From Sequoia sempervirens (lineage: Eukaryota; Streptophyta; Pinopsida; Cupressales; Cupressaceae), in contig VDFB02358134.1 in NCBI GenBank assembly GCA_007258455.2, positions 207,660,499 through 207,724,498 of the forward strand: DNA of 64,000 nt, read 5' to 3'. Each line of letters starts with the position of its first letter. Position 1 is the stretch's first letter. The notes under the pieces were generated by a model. That model had not been told where the DNA came from. It did no database searches and saw only the letters and a program-made list of their open reading frames with translations. The position numbers and the translations under genes were made by a program. This document shows, in pieces, positions 11,757-24,565 of the stretch.

Positions 11757-13759
11757 ATCAACAGTACCAAAAAATATAGGTGGGCAGTTGAATGCTAGGG
11801 AAGGCCTCCATTTGTTCCTCAAGACACCTAATCATTCTAGGCTACATTATTCTAGCACAGTCTCTTAAGAGCCCTAAGTGCACAAAACTATCAAACTATG
11901 GTGGATTGGTTCTCAAAATCCATGGAACCTATGATTTTTTTCTAAAAGGATAGGATCACATAGGATCCCTCCATAATAACCTCTCTCATTTTTTTAAATC
12001 TCAATCCACATGATCGTGGCAATATTTTTTCAAATGTTGCAAAAAACATCATGTTTAGTAAAAACTTTTCAAGATCCATACTTTATATTTCGTGCATTGT
12101 GGAAAAAAATTGATAGTTACTACATGCCTGGGTAGGTTTTTGAATGCCAAAGAAGGTATATGTTCATTCCCCATGACACATGATCATTCCAGACTACACT
12201 ATTCTGGTGCATTCTCTTAAGAGCCCTAAGTGCAAAATACTGCCAAATTATGACAGATTGGTTCTCAAAATCCATGGAACTTAGGAAAAAAATTATGAAC
12301 CTATAAAGTAAAATAGGGTCCCTCACAAAAACTCTCTTAGTTTTTTAAATCTCCAATCCACTTGACCATGTTGACAATTTTTTAAATGTTGCAAAAAGTG
12401 TAAATTATGTTTAGTAAAGACTTGTCAAGAGTCATAATTTGCATTTTATGCATTGTGGAAAAAAAACGATAGATCCAACACAACCAATTGGGTGGGTGAA
12501 TGCTAGGGAAGGCCTTTTTTCATTCTCCAAGCCACCTGATCATTTTGTGCTACAGTATTTTGATGCAATCTCTTAAAATCCCTAAGTGAAAAAAAATATA
12601 TCAAACTATAATGAGATATTTCCTAGAACCATAGAACCTAGAAAATTATTTTTAAACCTATATTTTCATTTAGGGTTCTTTCTTAATAACCTCTCTCAAT
12701 TTTTTAAATCTCCAATCCATTTGACCGTGGTGACAATTTTTTAAATGTTGCAAAAAGCGTCAATTATGTTCAACAATAAGTTGTAGGCAAGCATAATTTT
12801 TGTTTCATGCATCTTGGGGCTAGAAAAAGCACTAACATGTCTAGGTGGACAGGTGAATTTTAGGAAAGGTACTATTTTTCACCTCAGTTGTCTTCATTAT
12901 TTTGGGCTACACTATTCTAGCACATCTACTAAGAGCCCTAACTATGAAAAATTGTTGAACTATGATGAGCTCATTCTCTAAATTTGTGGCACCTATTTTT
13001 TTTTCCAAACCTATAGGGTCATGTAGGGTCTCTCCACAATAACCTCTCTCATTTTTGAAATCTCCAAGTCATTTTATCATGACGAATTTTTTTCAAATGT
13101 TGCATAAATTGTTAATTACATTCAGTGAAAATTTGTAGGAAAACATAATTTTTGTTTCGTACATCATGGGGTAAAACAAATAGTGCCAACATGTCCTATT
13201 GGAAAATTTAACACTAGGAAAGGTCTTTTATTACACCATGGCTATCCCAATCATTCCAAGCTATACTATTCTGGCACAATCTCTTAAGAGTCGTAAGTTG
13301 TGAAATTATGTCAAACTATGATGAGTTATTTTCTTAGAATCTATGGTACCTACAAAAACAATTATGGACTTATAGGCTCATGTAAGATCCCTCCATAATA
13401 ACCTCTCTCAAATTTTTAAATCTCCAATCCATTTGACCATGATGAATTTTTTAAACATGTTATAAAAAGCATCAAATATTCAATGAAAAGTTGTAGAAAA
13501 GCATAATTTTTATTTTGTGCATCATGGGTATGAACAAACAATTCCAACAGATTTGAGTGGGTAGGTAAACACTAGGAAAGGTGATTTTTTGCACCCTAGT
13601 TATCCTAACCATTCTAGGCTACATTGTTCCAGAGCAATCTCTTAAGAGCTTGATGTGCAAAAAATCACAAAACTATGATGGGTTCGTTCTTAGAATCTGT
13701 GGCACCTAAAAATGCTATTTCTAATCCTACAACGTCATGTAGGGTCTCTCCATAATAAT
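11757..13759. repeat. ~355-bp tandem array, left part
   Basis: About 5.6 monomers. A marker phrase at the position of 'CCTAAG' occurs at 11873, 12225, 12581, 12937, 13292 and 13649, giving spacings of 352, 356, 356, 355 and 357. Each monomer has 'TCCATAATAACCTCTCTCA', 'TTTTTTAAATCTCCAATCCATTT', 'GTTGCAAAAAGC', 'GGTGAACACTAGGAAAGG', 'TGATCATTC' and usually the palindrome CTCTTAAGAG. The array is interrupted at 13759 by element C and resumes at 41813. Open frames inside it are not genes. Confidence 0.9.
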
Positions 13760-14776
13760 TGTTGAAATTTCATGCCACCCTTAGATGACCCATCACTGAT
13801 ATTTGATCTGAGAGATCCTACATGGGCCATTTTGCATAAGTTTTCCTTGATGGCTCCTAAAATGGGCTAATCCCAGATTTTTGAGTTTTTGAGTTGTCTC
13901 TTACTTGCTTACCTTGCATGCTTTCTCTATCACTCTTTCCCTTTTTTCTCTTCCTTCCTTTTTTTTCTTCTAAGTGTTTTGAGTGTTGGTCTTTGGCCTT
14001 ACCCATTACCCCTTACCAATCTCTCTCCTCTTCCATCCTTCTTCCTCCTTCATCTCTTTTCTCAATTTTCACCAAGCTTTCGGGGGTCGGCCATTAGCCT
14101 TCCCCTTTATCTTATTTTTCTCCCTTCATAGACCATTGCTCAATAGTCCAATGTTTGACCTCTGATAGTCCAAGGTCCAACATCCAAAGTCTCACATCTT
14201 TAACTTTCTTCCTTCTCTTTCTCACTTTCACTTTTTCTCCCAAAATTTTAGTAAGTGTCAAGTCTTCAGATGTCGGCCTTTGGCCTTCTCCATTACCTCT
14301 TACCTTTCTTCAATAAGAAGTAACCCATCTTTCTGACCCCTGATTCTCGATGAAGGTTCCTTTGAATGTTGTGGTTTCCTCCTCTCTTCTCTCTTTGGTA
14401 CATGTTAAACTATAGGCCTGAGACTTGATCTCTAATGGCCTAACGCCTGATCTCTGGTGGCTCAATTCCAATTGAAGTTTGATGAAGCATAAGCATGAGG
14501 TAGGCCCAACACCAGACTCCTAACAAAGTCACAATTTTGAGGCTTAGCACCATTTAATTCCTATACTTGAAAAGGTGGTTTTTGGGCCCAACACCCTGAT
14601 GATCCACAGATTGGTATGTTTTTTGTTCAATGGCATCATTAATGAGCAACCAAATCTCTAGCTACTAGGTATTCTTTTTAGGGTTTGAGTACGACATTTA
14701 TTACTCTTTTGATCCCCCAAGAAAATTATATAGGTGCCATGCTCTCTTGTTCAGTAGGGTGCAATTTTATGTGACA
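13760..14776 (+). repeat. 5' LTR of element C, internally deleted
   Basis: It begins TGTTGAAATTTCATGCC and ends TTTTATGTGACA. Compared with the 1785-bp 3' LTR it lacks about 770 bp between 14734 and 14740. The missing part corresponds to about 41000-41770 and includes the TATA box. Short pyrimidine-rich open frames at 13889-14165 recur in the other LTR and are compositional. Confidence 0.85.
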
Positions 14777-14783
14777 ATAGTTT

Positions 14784-14803
14784 TTGGCACGTCTAATGGG
14801 ACA
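14784..14803 (+). promoter_or_regulatory. Primer binding site-like sequence of element C
   Basis: TTGGCACGTCTAATGGGACA lies 8 bp after the LTR end. It resembles the TTGGCGCCGTCTGTGGGGA-type primer sites of plant gypsy elements with several mismatches. The priming tRNA is not assigned. Confidence 0.4.
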
Positions 14804-14804
14804 C

Positions 14805-16800
14805 AAGAAGAAATTTCACTTAATTTTTGTAAGAATGGTGTTTCTCTCAACAATCCAACCTTGAAGAGGCTCTCAAACAAGTACCTAGTGACTCTACAAT
14901 CAAGGGAGGACTCTACATATGAATTGGTGACCTTGCTGCTACCAAAAACTCTTGGTTCAAGATCAGACCTACACATTCACATGCAAAGAATCCAAACAAG
15001 AGCATCTTATAGAGGTGATTTCAATTACACCCAACTCTCATTTACTACTTATGCAAGAAGAAATAGACAATATTTATCACCTACAAGAAGAAATAGAAGT
15101 ATAAGTCCTCCTAGAGCCTTATCTATGCCACTTGTGGGTAGATTAGTTAAAGCTAGAACACATGTTGTCCATATAAAAAGAAATGTATTCCATATGGTTG
15201 TACACAAAATTCAGCCTTTTGTATATTTTAGTGGTGGAAGCCCCTTGATTATATCCCAAAAATATGATATACCAGTCAATTCCCTCAAAAGTAATCCCCA
15301 TTTTATTGGTGAAACATCTACAACTCTAGCAGAATACATCATAGATGTGGAAAAAATATGCTTAGTGAATGATGTAACACAAGAAAACATGCATGTTAGA
15401 TTTTTTGCCACTTCACTTAAGGGTAAAGCACTGTAGTGGTATAGAGGACTGCCACCCAACTCCATTCATAGTTGGGATGAGTTGTGGTAGAAGTTGTGCA
15501 AACATTTTGAATATAAGAGTGACCATTTTTCCTTGGTAGAACAACTAATCATAATTAAAATATAACCTCATTAATTCATGAGTGATTTCAATTATAGATT
15601 CCAAAATACTTGGGATAGGATTCTTGTTTTGGTCAAGCCTTCTCCTGAGCATGATTTTCTATATTTCTTTAGGGCCCTTAATAGCAATGTAGTTGTTATG
15701 ATTCAATCAATGGGAGGTTACACCTTACTAGGTACATATGATGTTTCCATAAGGGAAAAAAATTGTTTAATTCAAGCTAGGAAGATAGCTCCTAGGCCAC
15801 CAATGCCTTTATTTCCAAAGCTTCCTTCACAACCAATGGTGGATCCTATTCCAATGATTTCCACAAGCCAAAATTCTACTTTTTTTGCACTCCCATAAGA
15901 TTGGGACACCTTGCTCTGAAGTATGAATAATGAGTTAGCATCAATGAAGAGACAACAAGCTCAAACAATAGGCCCTATCAGCCTCAAAATCAGGGTTATC
16001 AACAAAATAGACCACCTTTTCAAGGAAAAAATAAGTGGAATCATACTAAGCGCATGAATAGCATGCACACAACTACTAGTAACAATTCTAAGGCTATGGT
16101 CCTAGTGCAAAATAATCTATCACAAAAGCAAGAATGGTGTTACCCTTGTGAGAAAGCTTGTAATCAAAATGCTTGTCAAAATAGAGAGTTTGTGCAAACT
16201 TTGGTAGCTCAAAATGAAACCTCTACTTTGGAGCAGCATATTGGCATGAGCCAAACAACTGCTAATAATCAAAATCATGCATGTGAGGAATCCTTATTTT
16301 TCATTTGGGTTCAAGAAGATTTCTATGGTGTAAACCAATCATATATCAACACAATAGCCCATAATACAAGATCAAAGAAAAGAGCAATGGAGGGTGGTAC
16401 ATCTTCCATGGTTGGGAAAGCATCAGTTTCTCAACCAACTCAACCAAGTGTACATAATGGACCAACAAGTAGAAAAATATAGGTTCCACAATAAAATCAA
16501 CCTATTAATAGGCCTAAACAAGTGTTAGAGCAACCTAAGATCACATAAGCAATGAGAATAGACCCTATTACAAAGGTTCCTTCTAAGGCTAGTCAACTTC
16601 CTTTCAACATAGTGGAGAAAATGAAGAAAGCCAATCTAAATGTTACTATTTGCAAGGCTTTATCTATCCCATCACAAAGGGATTTTCTACAACAAGCTTT
16701 AAAGGAACATAAATAAATGGATGATGTGCAAGAAAAAGAGTAGACTAATCTATCAAGCAACTTGGTGCAACCCAAAGAGGAAGAAAATTCTAGAAAAATC
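14805..16800 (+). pseudogene. gag: Element C gag (broken)
   Basis: The open segment from the LTR end to 15436 encodes an Arg/Ser-rich N-terminus (SPTRRNRSISPPRALSMP near residue 120) and the start of the gag core (NPHFIGETSTTLAEYIIDVEKI, a capsid helix region). A stop follows where ALxWYRGLP begins. The core continues to about 15560 (WDELW, KLCKHFEYK) and, after another break, at 15578-15898. At 16138-16190 a CX2CX3CX4C cluster (WCYPCEKACNQNAC) resembles a zinc knuckle. Near 16600-16710 the phrase FNIVEKMKKAN and ALSIPSQRDFL is the conserved segment that precedes protease in this family. Function: particle assembly. Confidence 0.75.
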
Positions 16801-16839
16801 AGTAATCCATCTCCCTTCTATCTTTCTCTAATTATTGAA

Positions 16840-17219
16840 AAAATATGGTGCATAATTGTATGATAGATTCAAGGGAAACTAGTTCAATGTTATCAAATGG
16901 GATTGCTTACATCCTTGGTATCAAGTATGAATAGGTGGCTAGAAATTTTTTACAATTGGATGGAACTGTTGCCAATACAATGGGAGTAATTGAAGACCTA
17001 ATTTTGTCCTTGCACGCATGTCTCGGTTGTGATGTGTTGTAAGACATTTCAGTCATAGACCTCCTTGCTCATTTTTCCATTTTCGTATCTAGAGATTTCA
17101 CTACTAAGATAAGTGGGTACTTATCTACTGATTGGTCTCACATGCTATTTAGAACTAGATATGGCACTAAATGAACCATCAAATCTAATCCCATAGAAAA
17201 AAGATCATCTAGAGCCTTA
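16840..17219 (+). pseudogene. Element C protease (broken, cut by element D)
   Basis: A retropepsin-like segment reads MIDSRETSSMLSNGIAYILG, where the catalytic Asp-Ser-Gly has become Asp-Ser-Arg. It continues with NFLQLDGT and GCDVL to the insertion point of element D at 17219. TAG stops sit at several places. The product would have matured gag and pol. The coding continues on the far side of element D at 36080. Confidence 0.6.
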
Positions 17220-20200
17220 TATTGGTTTTTTTTTAAGAACCAAACTTAATCTAAATCCTAGCCTATGAATTTTCCACAGCTCAATTATCAGCAAGGTTGA
17301 GGATTGATCAACACCTAAGTAAAGTAATTAGTACTTTACTTCTTCTCTTCAGGCTCTATGAGACCTAGGAGGGTAATCCTATGCATACTCAAAATATCTC
17401 AAATTAGGTCAAGAGTATTTCTTCACACTAATGCATTATCACAAGAAACTCACCTTATCAAAGGCTCGACAGACCTCAGATAAAAGTGTTACTTATTTCA
17501 AGGAATGCACTTATATACTTAAAGTTGCGGCAATGTAGTTTAGATTATTTTATGAATCATTCTTCACCTTGAATCCTAGGCCAAATTCAATACTAGCTCA
17601 ACCGGCCATAAGATAAACTAATAAAACAATCAGTGCCTTATCTTATGGAGAAGAAGAGTTATAACTTGTAATCAATTAGTAGTACAATTTTGATTGAACT
17701 TCATAAATTAATGGACTATTAGAATGCCACTTTGTAACATCTAACTCATTGTGTTTGAAAATATCACTCCCTTAATAAATCCTATATCCTTTTCTCACAA
17801 ACTAATGACCTCATTTTAGCATTTAATCAACTCATTAAACTGAAGCATAAAAAAAGTTCATACATTCGGTGAAAATGAAAAAAGACAAATGAATTCATAG
17901 TTAACAACTTCATTCATAACATGGAAGAAAATTCATAGGAGAACAACATTTTAGAACTAAAATTCTTCTTCATTTATGATATTGCTTTTTAAAACTATAT
18001 TTAAGATTTGTATATATTATAACCTTCACCTCATATTTTCCTCTGATATATATACTAAACTATCTATTTACATTCTATTTTGTTATTCAGAGTATAGTAT
18101 CCACTGTGACTTCTAGACTCAAAATTTTGAACTCCCCTTTTTCAACAATGAAATCCTCTTTATAAAAATAGGGGAGCAACAAACACCTGGCTGAATTACA
18201 ATTTCACTTTTTCATTTTAGTTCATTTCAAAAACCTAATTCTAACTAACTCCTCGAAGAACTCCCCAGGTGGTTTCATACACAATCATTTGAGAACGGTG
18301 GAGGAAAAAAGGAAAAAAATATGTGTAAGATACCAATGGTTGTTGTCATAGCATTGGTTGTTGAAACAAAAAGATTCCATTCATATCTTCAGGAGGACTT
18401 CCACATTAGCATGGAAAAGAAAAAGACAAACCATGGACATATGAAAACAAATACCTCTTATGCAAAGACCATGGTTTCATTAATAACTAAAACAAGGCGG
18501 TGACCCTATTCAAATTTGTCGGCATCAGAGAATGCCCGACTGCTCCTTGTCCTCGATGAAATTGGAGGGATCATCACCATGTCGTTGTTGGGGCTCCCAT
18601 ATGGCACTAGAGAACATAGGTACTGGCCATAGTCTAAGTCAGCATTAGCCTCATCATCAAAATGAGTATCAGAAAGAACAATACGAGAATTGTGTTTGCC
18701 TAGATAGGCCCTGTGACTTTTCTCTTTTTTTTTTTGGCCCTCTTCACTGGTTGCACTAGTTCCTTTCCTTTGAACATGAACACTTCTCCTGAGAGGGTCC
18801 TATTTCTCAAATGGTAAGTACTTTACATAATTAATTTCTTCTTATGAACTCTAGCCCTCGTTTTACCCTTTGAAATCTTAGGGGAAGCTAGGGCTTCCTA
18901 CTCAGTTATATCTTCATGGCACTCAATCACATTGAGATGGCTAGACCTTCTAACACGATAAATTGTTGCACCAATTTTTCCCATTTTCAAAACAAGCAGA
19001 ATTTAACGATTCAAAACAAAGCCATAGGGAAATACACTTATGACCCAGAAAATTGTAACCAACCTATCAAAGAAATTCCTAACCAAATTGGAGAACCCAG
19101 TTTGAAACCAAGCTACTAAGGAGAAGAAAATTCAACTCAAGACAAACCAGCAACTTATTGCTCCACTTCACACTTTGCCTCACATACACTACAAACTGAA
19201 AAGATGGTGAGAATGAATAACAATCAACCTGCATTAAATATAAAATTTGAGCATGTGGAATTAATGATTCAGAACTCTTTGCACAAGGGAATTAGTAACT
19301 TAACAGTTCAGCTTTGAATTTGGGTTGTTGATCTTAGAACAATTAAAATTTCATCTAAGGTGGCCATGAGCATCATATTTCAACCATTATCAACTTGCTC
19401 CTAGAAAACAGCAATGCTATCTCAAATGTTGCCATGTTCTTCTCTAACCTTGATTAATCATATGTGATTTGACAATTAGCATGTATTTCCAACCTAATCT
19501 GTGTCTTTTCATTTATATTGGTGAAGTACATGAGACCAATCTGTCTTCTTGAGAGAAAATTTCCTTATACCCTTCATCACTCATTGTTGATCTTCATTAA
19601 CTTTTAGGGTACAATCAGTGATGATATTATTCATGCGATGATTTTTAGTATGTTGGATCATTATGTTTTAAAACTTTATCAATGGTTCTCTAGTCCTTTC
19701 ACTGATTTCCTTTTTTCTTTATGCTAAATACTCAGGATCCTGCCACATTGCTCATTCCATGTAGTAGTTATCGCTTGTCGTTGATTTACTTCATCCTTGC
19801 CCAAATCCATCAATGATGCAAGTGTTTTATGCAATGAAATCTCATCCCTTGGATCTGTGTTCCTTTCCTTTGGTCATATATGTCCCTCCATCACACATCG
19901 CTAATTCAAACTTTGTACCTAGGCTCCTATCGAAATTGGGAGATGTAGTGGAGGCACTAGATTTAGACGCGTACAACTGCATAAAATAAATGGCAAAAAA
20001 GACATCGCTCGTAGGATCATATCAAATTAGCGAACTTAAAAACATTTTAGAGAATACTATCGCTCGTCGCTAATTTAGAACTTAAGTTTAGAAATGAATT
20101 CGCGATGAGCAATAAAAATAAGGCCATCATTCATTGCTAATTCTCCTCATATAGTTTGTGAGCAATTAGTGATGAGAGGGTTTTCAAAGTTTACAATGTG

Positions 20201-20880
20201 CATCACGGATCACTAGTTTGGAACTTAGCATTTAAAACATATCTGTGATCATGCGATATTATATCATATCGCTCATCGTTGATCAAAGCCTATCATTTTA
20301 TAACCATCCACAATGAACAATAAGAATAAAAGGCCAGAAGCATCACTCATCATTATTAAAAATTTGAAGACTCAAAATCCATTAGCGATGAGCAATGTCA
20401 AAGACAATACCATTCCATCACTTGCCGCCAATTCAAAGTATGCACCTATGAATAAATCAGCAATGAGCGATGAAGTTATGAGGGTCATCAGGACTCAAGT
20501 GGAAACTTTGAGCACATACACTTAAGTTGTTCTAATGAGGGGAATCTCCTAGGATGATATTAGAATAATAGGCTCGAGACTTCTAAATCATGAATACAAA
20601 GGATGTAAAGGCCAAAAGATCCTTTATTTAACCTTCTAAGATAGGAATTTCATACTTAGGCAAGAGAGGTTGGTCACTTGACAACATTGATAGACATGAA
20701 AGTTTTATATGACCAAATATAGGAACCATGTGGTTAACAACAAAATAGAATGTAACAAGCAACTAAAATGAACAAAACCCTAAACCCCCATATAAGAACC
20801 ATAGATGTAACAAAATTAAAAAAAAAACTTAGGGTTCAAAATGAGCACTTTAGATTTTGCAAAATTTGAAAGTGCCATCA
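17220..20880 (-). repeat. 3' LTR of element D
   Basis: This copy is uninterrupted and provides the empty site for element E: the sequence at 17735-17755 reads CTTTGTAACATCTAACTC. It contains a copy of the LTR-borne ORF (about 18510-18993, broken) and the CATCGCTCATCGC motif cluster (19790-20490). Other open frames are short and not conserved between the two LTR copies. Confidence 0.9.
18510..18993 (-). pseudogene. Decayed copy of the LTR-borne ORF (3' LTR of element D)
   Basis: This aligns with the 119-residue frame at 33815-34174. It begins MGKIGAT and retains RRSS and ECHEDITE, then shows TAG stops and a frameshift in a poly-T run near 18720. No product is expected. Confidence 0.6.
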
Positions 20881-22626
20881 ATGGCTCTTTCTAGGGACAT
20901 TTGTTCCTCAGTGAATAGAGTGAGAATTCATATCCTTTGGAGACACAAACCAAGTGCCTACTTCATTGGGAAGAAGAGTCAAGAGGTCACCTCTTCCCCA
21001 ATTGCTCTTGGTTTGACATGTCAAACCATATTTGATGGCCCAAGGCCACCCATAACTATAGGTCTCTTATTACCTCTATCATAGAGAAAGTTCTCATCAC
21101 ACCTCATAGAATCCAATAGGAAAACATCACTGCAACATGCCAGACTAAACATGCTAGTGCTTCTCAATAGCTCAACACATACAATATTATCAATCAACTC
21201 ACAACTATTAATCATCTAGGAATTAGGCATACCCTTAAAATACTTATCTTCATGTGGCAACAACTCACAACATTTATCATTTAAAAAAATTTCAAGTTGA
21301 AAACAACCATCTTCTATGTTTTTCCCATCACTAGATTGTAAGAAAACTTCATCCAACTAAAAAAAATGGCACTCATATTCTGCCACATGGTTGGCACTAT
21401 CAAGCTCAGTCTAATTATTAGTGTGCATGTCAAAGATGAAACATTTATAATAACTAATCAAAAGATTATGCACATTATGCAAACCATCTCCAAGTGTATA
21501 TGAAGAAATACACTCATACTTTGGCACACACTATTTTTGTGCCTCAACATGATGGTGTAGAGAAGCATCAAGAATATCTTCCCTATCCTCATCCTTAATC
21601 ACTTTGATACCTTCTAAACATAACATGTTAACATCTTCAACACTCATATCTTGCTAAAAAGTGAGCAATTCAAAGAGATAATGTGTTTTTTCTTTGAAAT
21701 CAGCCTCTATATCCATATGAAATTATTCATATCTAGGCTCATCTAACACAAGAAACGGATATTTATCCAAATCTACACTAAAATTTTCAAAATTTGGCTT
21801 ATCAGATACACTAATTTCTTGGTTATCTAATGTTTCTAACTCATCAAAACAAATTTTTGAACTTGCATCAACCTGTACACTTTCATGCTCATCATACAAT
21901 GCATTATTATAATCAAATAATTGTTTATCATTACCCACATTATTACCATGCTGATCAATTGGTTCATTGCTAAAAATAAGATCAGATACCTATGCATCAT
22001 ATTTATATAATAAAGGCTATCATCACTGTTAAAGTCTATATGATCAACATGCAACAATTGAGGGTTGCTTATATGTTTATACTTTTGATATTCAATGGTC
22101 AATAGATTTGAAATTTTTTCACTACTTAATAGTTCATTATTATGTTTCATTCTTTCAACCACTTACTCTTCTTGACTTCTACTAGCATTGCATGCATTAC
22201 CAATCTGTAAATCAAGGTATATCATGATATCACAATCAAAAAACTCAATGGACTGATCACAAACTAGGTTCTCCCAATCATAGGAGATTGAATTGTCAAT
22301 AACCTTTTCAAAAGCATAATCATAACCCATCTTAGAAGACAGGCTATCCATTTGTTCATTTTTTCTTATTTTCAGGCTATCATGATGGCAATCTGCATAT
22401 TCTTTCACTTCAACATTGGACTAGGTTACATCATTGAGTTGTTCATTCACATCTTCTTGAGGATATAAAGAAAAATATTTTCTCTATTATGAACAACAAT
22501 GGTAGACATTTTTGTACTCTTAACTTCTTCCTTCTCAAGCATGCACTTGTTTGTATCTAAAACTGGAGGCATTTGATCATTAATATCCATACAATTACTA
22601 ATTTCATCAGCATGTTTACCAACAAT
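20881..22626 (-). other. Element D 3' internal region, mostly non-coding
   Basis: Between gag and the 3' LTR the minus strand has short, acidic, Asp/Asn/Tyr-rich open segments (22408-22163, 22162-21836, 21938-21723) that look like one frame-shifted, AT-rich tail. No protease, RT or integrase motif is visible. A short purine run (AGAAAGAG) before the LTR at 20885-20893 is the only candidate for a polypurine tract. Confidence 0.5.
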
Positions 22627-23340
22627 TTAAGACATAAAACTTTCCACATATTCATTCCTCATTTTCTCCATATTTTCTAAACATGTGTAAGCCATCTGCA
22701 GATTCAAAATTTTAAAATCCTTTAACAATGCACTAGATCCCTCCTCAAAAGCTTCAAAATACAAATGAATGAAATATAATGTACTAGGTCTAAAACTTTT
22801 AGGGATTAATGAAAGAGTAACAACAAATTTATGACTGAAAGCAATGCTTGGGTCTTCACCTTGTTTTTTCATTTTCTTTTACTTTGTGAGAAGGTTAGAA
22901 GGTTCTTTTACAAATTCTTCTCTATAAGCATCCACTAGTTTATCCTAGTAGGAAAAGGACTTCTCAGGAAAACTAAAGCACCAATCCCTAGCTCTAGCTT
23001 CAAAAGATCTAACAAAAAATCTCATCCACATATCTTGATCTCTAAATGAATGTTTAACCATGAAACTATAAAAAATTTGGACATGTGCATCTCCTTCACA
23101 CACATTGTATCCATTAAATCTAGGCATTTGCTTATAGAGTCAAGATGGCATACTTTTAACCTTATAATCAATCCATGACAAGTCTAGTTGGTCATACAAT
23201 GGATCAAAAGAATTGATAATAGGTGTAGTATTATTATCTCTCAATTGATCTTGTAGAGCCATCAGCTGCCTTTTGTTCATCTCTTTAATTCCCTTTTTAA
23301 ACATGACTTTCCATTCTAGCCTTAGCCTACACTTGTTCAT
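22627..23340 (-). pseudogene. gag: Element D gag (broken)
   Basis: Minus-strand segments 23340-23140, 23127-22945 and 22872-22627 are successive parts of a gag capsid core. The central one has FRDQDMWMRFFVRSFEARA and RDWCFSFPEKS, then a stop where a conserved Trp is expected, then DKLVDAYREEFVKEPSN. This is the retrotransposon gag pattern (SL-G-A--W---LP---I-SW--L---F). A basic N-terminus (KRQLMALQDQLRD) precedes it. It starts about 0.7 kb after the primer site. The zinc knuckle and all pol domains are missing. Confidence 0.7.
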
Positions 23341-24029
23341 ACTTGGGTTTATACACTTTTTGGTGTCAACTGTTTAAGGATTATTAGACTTCTGAAGCTT
23401 CTTGACAATATGTATCAAGGTTTCTATGGGCATGGTTATTTCCTTTTGGTAATCCATAGATGCATGCAAATCTAAGTTTAACTAATTATGCAAAATCTTA
23501 ACCATGAAAATATGAAGGATCACTAAGATAGTTTCTAATATGATGGTAACTTGGGCCTGAAACATATGATAATGCAAATGAATAGAAAATCCTAAGATAT
23601 ACAACTTTATTTTAACCATCCATACTAGCAAAATTGTGATTATTCTAACAAACACTTTAAGTGGAACAGTAATTGTATTTCAATATGAGAGGTTCAACAA
23701 ATGAAATATGTAGAGAACCATGTACCTTCACACCTCCAATTTTTGCAACTTTGAATAAAGCATTTTCAGGTTACAATAACAAACAACAGCCCTTTATGTA
23801 TATACATTGATGAGAAGAGTCGCCACCTCTTCAATAAAAGGAAAAACTTTGAAGCACAAATATCTTTCTCTGAGTTATTCCAGCAAAGTCATTTCACAGT
23901 ATTTTGAATTTAGGGTTGCTACGAATCAATTTGTAGATCTGGAACTTCTTCAAATTCTGAACCAAATGTTCATTTTGTTGACTCCTTTCAAATGGTCTTC
24001 AACAAATTTGCATCAAAGATACAAATTGT

Positions 24030-24051
24030 TCCCCAACGGAGTTGCCATTTC
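24030..24051 (-). promoter_or_regulatory. Primer binding site of element D
   Basis: Immediately after the LTR end CCAACA the minus strand reads GAAATGGCAACTCCGTTGGGG. This matches the TGGCGACTCCGCTGGGGA-type site common in plant gypsy elements apart from two transitions. It fixes the element orientation as minus. Confidence 0.7.
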
Positions 24052-24565
24052 TGTTGGTTATTTCTTAAGAACCAGATTTAATCGCAGTCCTAGCCTATGA
24101 ATTTTCTGCAACTCAATTATCAACAAGGTTGAGGATTGGCCAACACCTAAGTAAATTAATTAGTACTTCACTTCTCTTCGGGCTCTGTGAGACCTAGGAG
24201 GGTAATCCTATGAATACTCAAAATATCTCACACTAGGTCGAGTATTTCTTCACACAGATGCATTATCACAAGAAACACACCTTATCAAAGGCTCGACAGA
24301 CCTTAGAAAAAGTTGTTACTTATTTCAAGGAATGCATTTATATACTTAAATTTGGGGCGATATAGTTTAGAGTATTTTATGAGTCATTATTCACCTTGAA
24401 TCCTAGGCTAAATTCAATACTGGCTCAGCTGACCATAAGATAAACTAATAAAACAATTAGTGCCTTATCTTATGGAGAAGAATAGTTATAACTTGTAATC
24501 AATCGGTAGTACAATTCTGATTGAACTTCAAAAATCAATGGCCTATTAGAATTTCACTTTGTAAC

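Noticed and set aside
13889..14165. Overlapping hydrophobic frames (Phe/Leu/Ser-rich), also at 40126-40514
   Set aside because: They result from pyrimidine-rich LTR sequence (CTTCC/TTCTC). Three frames are open at once and the reading is not conserved between the two LTRs.
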